Positions 36,120 through 46,189 of a DNA stretch of 64,000 nucleotides are shown here, piece by piece. Where the stretch lies: positions 1,665,745-1,729,744 of the forward strand of contig OZ025210.1 in NCBI GenBank assembly GCA_964019055.1, read 5' to 3'. This DNA is from Anthopleura xanthogrammica (lineage: Eukaryota; Cnidaria; Anthozoa; Actiniaria; Actiniidae). The notes below the pieces were generated by a model that was not told where the DNA came from, did no database searches, and worked only from the letters and a program-made list of their open reading frames with translations. A program made the translations under genes and the position numbers. Positions within the stretch are counted from its first letter, which is position 1; every line of letters begins with the position of its first letter.

Positions 36120-36181
36120 ATGGCGGCCGCTCGAAGTTTTTCATTCACTCGAACAAACCTGAGAAAATATTCATATTTTAG
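36120..36181 (+). pseudogene. Orphan duplicate of ACOT9 exon 1
   Basis: Identical in coding sense to 42093-42154: [14 protein letters not shown] then RKYSYF, ending in AG before a GTACTA donor. The encoded peptide looks like a mitochondrial presequence. The rest of ACOT9 does not follow; the block junction comes 120 bases later. It could be silent, or serve as an alternative promoter spliced over 6 kb to ACOT9 exon 2 at 42375. Splicing into the nearby zinc-finger copy B exon would meet a TGA at 36880. Confidence 0.75.
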
Positions 36182-36320
36182 GTACTAAAATCAATTAATT
36201 CTACCTCTGTAAATCTCCAATACTTCCTCATATATTAACGCATTTTAATTCGAAGGAAATAACGTAAATTTTGAGTTTCTCGCGCGTGAAACAAATGGAA
36301 TGAAAAAATTAGTTTCAAAA

Positions 36321-36590
36321 TTTTATCGATACCCTGAAATAAAATCTGGGCTGAACAAAGTCAGGGCATAGCTAACTAGTGCACAGCTAAATCGAACCCT
36401 GAAACAAACCCAGGGCTCATCAAAGTCAGGACATGGCTATTTCATTCACGATCGAACTGGAATTTAGCATGTTAGGTTTTGCAGAGGGATGAAAACCAGA
36501 GAACCACTGAAAAACCTCCCTTCAATTAAGGGAGATACCTAACAAACTCTACTCACATAAGATGCGGAGTATGCGAATCGAACTCGTTGA
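36321..36590 (-). repeat. SINE-like dispersed repeat, copy B
   Basis: Duplicate of the element at 30531-30800 with the same doubled 3' tail. Its 3' end lies about 20 bases from the block junction. Confidence 0.6.
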
Positions 36591-36776
36591 TTTGAAGATG
36601 GTAATAAGGGAATGTGTGCTTTGGTTATAGGAAGGGGAGGGGAGGGGGGAAGGGGAATTTATGCGCACTTGGTTTGAAGGGTGGGGCAACTGATTGGCTT
36701 GTTGATTATAAGGAGAAAAAGGTTGAGTAAGGTTTTCGAGAGGAAATTTAAACTGATGAATTCTTTTATTTTACAG

Positions 36777-39189
36777 CGAGAGCTTCCGCAACACCCAACA
36801 ACCACAAGGAAGAGGAATTGCCATGGGAACCGCTAGACATGTCCGAGTACGAACACGACATAAGAACCGCACACACAGTTGAGCGAGAGCTTGGTTTCAA
36901 TGGCCACTGCTCGGTGCTTCCTTCCCCGACGCGGGAAAACGAGCAATTCAAGGAGGCCGAAAGTCAAATATTTAAGAAAAACGCGCGTCAATTGTGGCAG
37001 CAGCCGAACGAACTCGTTCAAGACCCTCCATGTTTTTAATTCATTCACTGAAAAGCAAAACCTCCAGGACGGACGCGCTTAAAAAGGAGACTTTTGATGA
37101 CAGCCTGCTAGAGAACCCATTCGAGTGTAATCATTGTGACATTTCATTCAAGCGACCCAGCGACCTTCAACGTCACGTACTGAGTCATTCCAGTAAGAAA
37201 CCTTTCGAGTGCCAGAAGCGTGAGGAAAAGAATGCTCCCGACCAGGAAGGTACTGAGAAGAAGTCATTGGAGTGCAATTGCTGTTTGATGTCATTTAATC
37301 AACCTGAGGACCTCCAACGTCATTTGCTGGCCCATGGTAACAAGATATCTTCTTACCAGTGCAAAGATGATGACTCTGCCCGTGAAAGACTGCAGATGGA
37401 CGACGAGAGTAAACCCCGCGAAAAGCCACTACAGTGCACTTGTTGTGTGATGTCATTTACTCGACCGGGAGACCTTGCGCGTCATTATTCACTGATGCAC
37501 GCGGATGAGAAGCCTTCCCAATGCGAACAGAATGAAACACAGAGTAACCTATACCCTGAAGAAAGCAAGGGAGAGAAGCCATTCAAGTGTAGCCATTGCG
37601 TCATGTCATTCACCCGGCCAAGTGATCTTCAACGTCATTCGCTGATCCACAGCAGCAACAAACCGTACAAGTGCGAGAAATGTGATCGTGAGTTCACTTG
37701 GTTTGGCAACTTTCAAAAACACATCCTTTCACATATGAACGAGAATTCTCACTCTCCTGGCTCGTTCTCGGCCATGTTTACCCTGCTCGCCCGTGAACAA
37801 GTCAAAGATTTATTCATCAAGGAGGGAGACAAGTATAAATGTAGACTGTGCAGTAAAGATTTCACGCGACTCAGCGGACTCAAGACACACATTCGAATGC
37901 ATACAGGAGAGAGGCCATATGTCTGTGAGGTAAATTAAAATCTTCTATTTTAATCATGAGAATATCAGGTTTTTGTTGGTGTTGCAAGACACCTGAGACA
38001 TGAACACAATAAAACAATAGCAAAGAACAAAGAATTTAGAACGAGACAATACCCTGCAATACAAAGAACCCTAACCTTGAATACAATACTTCCTGCAACA
38101 CCAAAAAAGACCCAAAATTTTCATTCTCGACACCAGAGCCTGGCATTTCATTGAGCATGCACAATAAGAATGACAGGGCCTGGGGTCGTGTGAGAATTTA
38201 TACCTAGATATTAAAATTTATAAATGATTATCTTTTGTGTATTATTCATTGAGACTGTTTGTTTTTTCCTTGTCACAGGTTTGCTCCTTTGCGTTCACGA
38301 CTTCCCGCGCTCTCAAGATGCACACTAGATTACATACCGGAGAAAAGCCATACAAGTGCGAAGTATGTGCCCGAGCGTTCACCAGAAGGGACGAGATGCA
38401 CACCCATATGTACATACACAAAGGTACATAGAATAGTATTAGTATATACAGATGATGGTGATGAATGATGATGATAATGGCGACATTTATAATGAATGAT
38501 AGTGGTGGCATTTATGATGACTATGGTGCTGGTTGTATCTTGATGATGGTGATGATGGTGGTGATGGTGATGACGATGATGACGACATTTATAATGAATG
38601 ATGCTGGTGACATTTATGATGATGACGATGGTGCTGGTTGTGATCTTGATGATGGTGGTGATGGAAATGATGGTGATGAAGATGATGATGGTTGTGATGA
38701 CGTTGGTGACGATGATGCTGAATTATGTAAATTAATGCTGATGATGATGAAGAAAGACAGTGATGATGATAGTGATGATGTCTAGAAGATGAAAAAGAAA
38801 CATTGTCTTAACAAAAAACCTTTTTGATTCCAGGTGAGAAGCCATTCAAGTGCACCCAATGTTCCTCCTCATTCATTCGCTATGGCCATCTTCAACGTCA
38901 CCTACTCATTCACAGCGAAGACAAACCCTACAAGTGCAAGCTCTGCCCAAAGTCCTTCACCCAGTATCGTAATCTACAAACACATACCTACAAGCACACA
39001 GGCGAACGGCCCTACAGATGTAAATTCTGCCCAAAAGGCTTCACTCAGTACGGCACCCTCCAGGCCCACGAGAGGACACATACCGGAGAAAAGCCATTCA
39101 AGTGTCAGATTTGTGAAAAAGCCTTTATTACGTCATCACATCTTCGATGGCATATAAAGACGCAGCATCCAAAGAACAACGCAGAGTAA
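36777..39189 (+). pseudogene. C2H2 zinc-finger gene, copy B: no SNAG exon, frameshifted
   Basis: Exons 36777-37929, 38279-38423 and 38834-39189 match the intact gene exon for exon, with the same splice sites. Two faults are seen. First, the SNAG exon at 23170 lies outside the duplicated block, so this copy has no first exon or promoter of its own. Second, copy A reads TTTAAGGAAAAGCGCG but this copy TTTAAGAAAAACGCG (36971-36985), one base shorter; the N-terminal frame then stops at 37037-37039. All 12 fingers downstream remain open, so a short product from ATG 37030 is possible if something drives transcription. Other changes are small: one Lys inserted before finger 2, KPY to KPS. The deletion sits in an A-run, so a sequencing error should be excluded. 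Confidence 0.75.
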
Positions 39190-39220
39190 GCCGGCTTCAA
39201 CTTAAATCTCAAAGTGTGTT

Positions 39221-39226
39221 AATAAA
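39221..39226 (+). terminator. Polyadenylation signal, zinc-finger copy B
   Basis: AATAAA 31 bases after the stop, as in copy A. Confidence 0.5.
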
Positions 39227-39911
39227 ATGAACTTTTTAATTTTGATGTTCACTTCCGGTGAGGTTACTTCCGGTCATTTCTAATTCCGGTTTTTAATTTG
39301 TCGTGAAATTTTTAACAATGACGTTTTTTAATGCCATGCATGCATGCAAAATGGTTATTAAGAGAATTGTGAGTTTAAGAAATACTTAGGAAGAATATCC
39401 AGTGTGGTACAGACGGATTTCACTTTATGACTTTACTTCCTACCTCAGGCAACACCTTTGTGTGTCTTCTTAAGAATGTAAAATGATTGGTTGAAGGGTT
39501 GCCATAGGAATGTCAAAAGAGTTATTGCTAGGACATTACTTCATGTCAGACTCCATATAATGGATCTCCGTATTTTGTATTACTTTTGCTTTGTTTTGTA
39601 TTGGCCTTTTTGTTGATCCATTGTAAACAGTCTTACATGAAGTAGTATCCTCAGCATCACCTTTGCCATTGGACATGGTAAGGTTCGTGTGTGTTTTATG
39701 TAAATACTGGTGTGAAGAATAAAAAACAAATTTGACAATTCGAATTACATGGAATGTACATTTTCTCATAGAGTGTTTAAAAGTTGCAAAAAAAATTATT
39801 TGTATTATAATAAAAAACTATTATTGAATGATTATTGCCTCAGTTGTTGTGTTAAACTATAAAACTGAATTACATAATTAATTCAGCAGCATTGATTTGT
39901 AATAATTATTC

Positions 39912-40105
39912 AAATTATGTCAATACCCTGATATAACTTTGACTCTGTGTTGGTTGAAGTCTGGGCATGGCTAACTCACAGATCAGATTTGGAATTTAGT
40001 CTGTTAGGGTAATTTGTGGAGAAATGAAAACTGGAAAACATGGAGAAATCCCTTGAATCTAGGGGGAAACTTAAGAAATTCTGCCCATGTGATGCCGAAA
40101 ATCAT
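39912..40105 (-). repeat. SINE-like dispersed repeat, second copy in block B
   Basis: Duplicate of 34068-34256 with a few substitutions and one short deletion (GTTACGTTAGGG in A, GTTAGGG here). Confidence 0.55.
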
Positions 40106-40301
40106 TCCTACATTTCAGTAAACTCACACTTATTTCAACACTTAGGTAATGGTTACCTGCAGCCATAAATGCTGATAGATAGTTTGGAAATCAATAAAAT
40201 ATCATAAAATAGAAATAAAATAGTTTTTTCTCGATTACAAACTTAGTTCCTCAGGGTTTGCCTCAGAAAATTATGTAATCAAGGACCACAGGGGTAGTTC
40301 A

Positions 40302-41901
40302 CTATTCCGGAAAAGGTCGATTTGCTAAATTAGTCATAGCACTGTTTTCCAGTTGTACCTGTTTCCACTCATTTGCAATATCAGCCCCTATATATTTGTA
40401 AAAATCAATGGCTTGTTGATTCCAGTCAAGTACACTCCATCTGAGCTTGGAACATTTCTTCTCTACTGCTATCTAAATAATCATCACAAAAAGATCATTA
40501 TTATTTAGGGGCACTCATTATCTATGGGTGGAGTGGGCAGAGTCCATGAAGGGGGGTGGTGGTTTCTAAATTTTAAACAAAGACCTTTTGCTTATCACTG
40601 CAGATAAATCTAGTTCCCTAACAAAGGTTCCCAGCCTCCCTCCTGTATTCTTTGTCACAGGGATCCCAGCACAAGCAAAACAAAGATAAGGTCACTGAAG
40701 AAGCAAATTATTGATATACCTTTGATAGCTTGATGAGGAATGCCATTCCTATACCCTTCTCTGTTGTTGAATAATAACAAAACAAATTGGTTAGTAGAAA
40801 AGATTCCTGCCCAGACACAACTAAAGCTTATAAACTCTATAAATAGGATAAATTTGAGATAACGAGGACCATGGGAACCCTGTGTAACTACGAGCTAAAG
40901 AAGCCTGGGTAGAAGCAAAAATGGCCCAGGGACCTAACAAGAATCTTAGGCTCGGGAATTCCAATCACAACAAAAGAATCAATGACTGACCCTAATTCAC
41001 CATTTTCCATAATATATCATATGCCTCCATAGTATACTTACTTCTTGCGCTAGGTGCAACAAATAAATCCTCTAAATACAACATGCGGCCTTCCCATGTA
41101 GAATATGCGTGGTTGTACATTGCGTAACCAACTATTTTCTTTGTTTCATTTTCTAATTCCTGCTCAGCAACAAGACAGTGACCCCACTTTTCCTGACCGA
41201 AACAATCATGCTGTAAAACTTAAACAAAAATATACAAATGTATTGGAATGTGTAGTTCCAGGGGTCCACAAATTTGCCAACGAAGCAGCTCAGCAAGGCC
41301 GAGTCAAAGGTATACAAAGGTGCCACAGGCAGCCACAATACGATTCATGTCTGAGCATGTGCACCCCCTTCCCCTACACCGGTGTAGTTCAAAGTGGGAT
41401 GGAAGGTGGGATGGAAGGATGGAAGGTCTATTTTGAGAAAATTGTGATTAGTTAATAGCAAAATTGTTACTTACTTTCAGGTGTTATTTTGACCACAGAT
41501 TCTGGTCTCTCTTCAAACACTGCAAGATCCTACATGTAATACAAAAAATATAAGATTAATACCAAACAGTAAGTCTTGCTGGCTACAGGAAGGAAAATCA
41601 AAAAATAAGTTGACGGGCATGGAATAAATTTGAGCTGATTGATATGTTTTTCATCTAAAAAGAGTGTGGATGGAAGGTTACAGTATAATCTGTATAATGA
41701 CAATTGGCCTCAAATTTAGTAGTTAATGACTGACAATCGGGTACCCCCATCTGCACCTAGAGAATCAAAAAATGGAACACGTTGTATCACGTTTCTCTGA
41801 CTTTAAATACACTCGCCATATAATAAATCTACACTCACCTTAATCAGCTGTATTACAGCCGGGAAATCATCAGGAGCAACTTCACGTATCAACCACTTCA
41901 T
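40302..41901 (-). CDS. Spermidine/spermine (thialysine-type) N-acetyltransferase, intact copy B
   Basis: Five exons on the - strand: 41839-41901, 41475-41529, 41042-41218, 40720-40760 and 40302-40472. All introns are GT-AG and phases agree (0, 1, 1, 0), giving 168 residues; human SAT1/SAT2 are about 170. Family landmarks in order: MKWLIREVAPDDFPAV, QLIK, SVVKITPE, DCFGQEKWGHCLVAE, YSTWEGRMLYLEDLFV, then the acetyl-CoA loop ARKKGIG (R-x-x-G-x-G), WSVLDWNQQAIDFYK with the catalytic-position Tyr, and IGADIANEW. The family transfers acetyl groups from acetyl-CoA to polyamines or thialysine in the cytosol; LYLEDLFV and VLDWN suggest the SAT2/thialysine branch, but substrate is not decided. It is head-to-head with ACOT9, 191 bases between start codons, and tail-to-tail with zinc-finger copy B. 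Confidence 0.88.
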
Positions 41902-42092
41902 TTTAGCATCAATCAAACTTGTAAACTACAACAACAGAGCGTGCTCAACAAACAACAGTTCTTTATTTCAATACATTTTTTAACTTAGCGACTGCGATTT
42001 CAAGTACAGCGGTATTTTCCCGCCTCAATCCAGTCTCCGCGCTACATTCTGAGCCTGCGTAGAATCAGCGGAGAACTGTAATAAAAACAAAG
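41902..42092. promoter_or_regulatory. Bidirectional promoter of the acetyltransferase and ACOT9
   Basis: 191 bases separate the two divergent start codons, enough only for a shared promoter. No TATA box is obvious. It carries GCGCTACATTCTGAGC and a YY1-like AAAGATGGCGGC that overlaps the ACOT9 ATG (42093). Shared TATA-less promoters of this kind are common for housekeeping pairs. Confidence 0.6.
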
Positions 42093-44938
42093 ATGGCGGC
42101 CGCTCGAAGTTTTTCATTCACTCGAACAAACCTGAGAAAATATTCATATTTTAGGTACTAAAATCAATCAATTCTACCTCTGTAAATCTCCAATACTTCC
42201 TCATATATTAACGCATTTTAATTCGAAGGAAATTACGTAAACTTTGAGTTTCTCGCGCGTGAAACAAATGGAATGAAGAAAATGGTTCCATTAATCCAAA
42301 TAGTCAGATGTAGTTTCAAACTTACACTTTAGAAGATATATTTTAAATATATTATTGTTGAATTTTACTGGCAGGAATTATGGAGGATTTCAGGTCCTCT
42401 CAAGAGCTGCTTGTTCCATGAGGGAAGGAAGGTTTTTTTCTAGTACTGGTTCTGCAAATGATGGCTCCTCTGAACCAGAGTTACTAGACATTAAGGAAAG
42501 TAAGTCAAGCTAACACAAAGAATCTGTACATTAAAACTATCAAGATATATTCTCTAGTAATAGAGGTATTTTACTTGACCTGTGAGAAAAATAGTAATCA
42601 TCATTGTTTTCTTTTGTTTTACTTTGTTAGTCGCTAATTACACAACTAATTATGTATTAGGTATTATGCTCATTCTGGCCACTACCAGAATGCTTTGCAA
42701 ATTTTCTTTCTGAAAGTCATGGCATTTTTATTGCTTCATGGAAACATGCACGCCATAGCTGGGGGGCCTTTTGCATATTAGTCTTCTCATACTAGTCCAC
42801 TTTTTCCTTCCCCCCCTCCCCCACGCACTTTAAAATGTGCTCCTACGTCCCTGGGAAAAGGAAGTGTGCAAAGGATTCTGGTAGTTGTAGTATATTAATC
42901 TGTAATGAAAAAGGTCTATTGTGTTTTTGTTTATAATCTGAGCAAATATTGATCATATGTATTAAACATCTGTTATGTCTTAGTCAAGTATCACTTAAGG
43001 AATACAGTGGTAGGATTGTCCAAATACTGGAGGTAGGAGGAGCATTCTGTATGATATAACATAATTGATAGAGAACAAGGTTGGAGGTGGGGTGGGTGAG
43101 GCCAGTGGGTGGACAGTTGGTGATTGGTTAGTCAGTGGTTGGCCAGTGGTCAGTGTTTGTTGTCAGTCATTGGTCAGTAGGTAGCTAGACATTTGTCAGT
43201 GGGTGGGTGGGTTGGTCATCAGTGAGTGGCTGGTTTATAGGTGGGTGGTCAGTTGCAGTTGGTAAGTGGTCAAAGGCTGGACATTATTGGGTGGTCAGTG
43301 GGTGCAAGGTCAGTGGTCATTGGGTGTATGGTCAGTGGTCAATGGGTGGTCAGTCATGTGGAGTCTTCATGACTTGTAGATTGCTTCAACAAGATGAATA
43401 TACAGATCTGCTTATCTTTTCTAGTGGTGAAACAACAAGGCTTGATTTACCAACACTAGACCAGCCAGAGAAACAAGACCAGCTTCCAGCCAGGACAATG
43501 AGAGACAGTTATCAGGCAGCGATCTTACCAATTGGAACAGACCTGAAACTCAGACAAAAATACTTGAATTTCTATCAAACTATAAAGTAAGAATTAATGA
43601 TGGCCGATAAATAGTCAATGTCCAAATACGGTCAAATATGGTTTTGAACGGACATGTTGGCCGTTATTTTGAGCCCTGTATAGAAGCAAAAGGTTATTTC
43701 AGGGTTCAGTAATACTGATAAAATTGAAAAAGACTTTGGGTTTCAATATGCAGACAATATTTTCATTAACTATACACTGAAATGTTTTCTTACTTGTCAT
43801 AAGGTTAGGGAAAATTCTTGAAGATCTGGATATTCTAGCAGGTAAGTATTATGTAATTAGCTATTATTACCTATCCTCCTCGCGCCTCATGGTACATAGG
43901 GCCTTCACAGAGCTCTTCCACCTTTCCCTGTTGGCCTCCACAATCCACAATTATGTAATTAGACCTTAAAAATCATATCACTGGATTTTATGTCATGGAT
44001 AACTATTCACTGAACAATTCTTTTATCAGCTGCATTGTACTTATCTGGTGGATAATTTGGGCTTCGTAAAACTGGTTCTTGGTTCCTAGAGCTAACTTCA
44101 AAGTTTGCTGTAAAATTGCATCACATTTGTTTTCCAGGCTGGATAGCATATATGCACATTCATGGTGGTTGTGAAGCCATGTTACAGACTGGCACTTCAC
44201 CTCACACTGTTGTTACAGCTCTTGTTGATAGAATTGGTAAGATTTGATGTCTTGACATACTGTATGTGTAACACAGATTTCAAGACAAGTTATTAATGTA
44301 AATAATATTGTGTTTTTCAGATCTTTATGAGCAGTCCATTCTACCAGATCATGATATTCAAATGTCTGGTAAGAACCCAGATGAATGTATTTCTTTAAAT
44401 GTTTAATTTCAATTCCATTCATCTGTCTATCCACCCACCCATCCATTCACCTAACCACCCACCCACCCCATCAGTCCATCCATGCATACATCCTCTTACC
44501 CATCCATTCATTTGTTCATTCATTTATTTCTTACATTTTAATGGCAATATAAGTATATATAGAGAAAAAGAAAAAAAAACACAGAAGGATGGTTTGCAAA
44601 AGATACAAATTAAAATTTACCAATTTTTATCGTCTTTGTTTCCCATTCTATTAACATCACAGGCAATGTAACATGGGTCGGCAGAAGTTCAATGGAAGTA
44701 TCTATGGACCTAAAACAGGTAAGCTTTGACAGAATATTTTAATAGTAATTACAGCACTTTTCATATTTCTGCAAGCTACCGAATCCAGATGTCTGGCATT
44801 TTGGCTTTTGTCAATTCATTCCAATCATGAACAATAAAGATATTCCCATGTGAAAATAAAATAAGACTGCTGTAAAACTTCACACATTTATTTCTATTTC
44901 ACTCTGACTCCAGGTTAAATATTTTGCAATATAATATA

Positions 44939-44983
<45 letters not shown>

Positions 44984-44990
44984 CAACAAC

Positions 44991-45029
<39 letters not shown>

Positions 45030-46154
45030 CTAATATTATCTAGTTTAGGGATGATGGCTTGTATCATATTCTCGATGCTCGTTTCTTAATGGTGTCCCGA
45101 GATGTGAAAAATTCAAGGTACCAATTACAATACTAATATAAACATTTTTAGATACAAATCCCATGGTAAGATAACTTTTTCCACTTTTTTGGATAGAAAA
45201 ACCTTTTGAGTGATATTTTGATGTAAAATCTAAAGCTAGATTAACTTTTTCTAATTACTAATAATTTTATAAATCTTTTGTATCACATTTTTTTCTGACC
45301 AGGGCTGCTATCGTAAATCCTTTAATACTGGAAACAGAAGAAGAAAAGAAAATATTTGCAAAAGGAGAAGGTTACTGATAATTCCTTTGTATTTTACTAT
45401 TACTGTTGGTCTGTTGTTCACCAAATATCAAAGTCCCTTAGGTGGCATGCTAATCAGTGAAAATGTTTTATGTTAAACTTTTAATGCTAGAAAATCACAA
45501 CAAGAGTATAGAGAGTTGGAATGCTGGTCTGACGAAAAAAGCCCCAACAGCCAAGGAAAGTGAAGAAATACACAACCTGATGTTAGAGACTTCTCTGTTG
45601 TGAGTACAGCTTATCCCATTCTTTTTCCTTTCTCCCTTTCTTACTTCCATCCATCCTTCTTTCATTTCCCTTTTTTTTTTCCTTTTTTTTCCCCTTCTTT
45701 CCTCCCATCCTCCCTTCCTTTCTTCCTTCCTTTCCTTCCTCCCTCCCTTCCTCCTTTCCTTTCCATCCTTCCTCCCATCCTTCCATCCTTCCTCCCATCC
45801 TTCCTTCCTCCCTCCCTTCCTCCTTTCCTTTCCATCCTTCCTCCCATCCCTCCTTCCTTCCTCCCTTCTTCATCATATGGTCATTATCATTTCAGTGATA
45901 CTGGTGTCAAGAAGGTTCGTCACAAGGCAGATAACAGTGTTCTCATGGAAGACACGGAGCTGAGCTCTGTGTTCGTGTGCAACCCCCAGGTACATATCCA
46001 CACCACACAAACCCCATATTGAATGAATGAATGAATGAATGAATGAATGAATGAATGAACGGGTGGATCGATGGATGGATGAGTGAATGGATGGACGGAC
46101 GGACGGATGGACGGACGGATAGATGGATTGATAGATGGACGGACGGACGGACGG

Positions 46155-46189
<35 letters not shown>

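Larger units (their letters stand above)
30513..36304 (+). repeat. Segmental duplication, copy A
   Basis: Tandem partner of 36299-42277. It holds, in order: a SINE-like element, zinc-finger exons 2-4 (+), their polyadenylation signal, a second SINE-like element, an acetyltransferase gene (-) and ACOT9 exon 1 (+). Exons are near-identical between copies; introns differ by indels of up to about 130 bases. The six bases AATGAA occur at both outer borders and at the junction. Confidence 0.95.
36299..42277 (+). repeat. Segmental duplication, copy B
   Basis: Second copy of the block, directly abutting copy A. Compared with A it has a 1-base deletion in the zinc-finger exon, a longer GATGAT intron repeat and about 130 extra bases in acetyltransferase intron 3 (about 40838-40985). 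Past 42277 the sequence continues into ACOT9 intron 1 with no counterpart after copy A. Confidence 0.95.

Noticed and set aside
36120..36880. Fusion of orphan ACOT9 exon 1 to zinc-finger copy B
   Set aside because: The phase would join the frame that leads into the fingers, but a TGA at 36880 stops it.
45600..46022. Pro/Phe/Ser-rich open frames around ACOT9 exons 10-11
   Set aside because: Pyrimidine repeat of intron 10; only 45896-45989 is real exon, in the ACOT9 frame.
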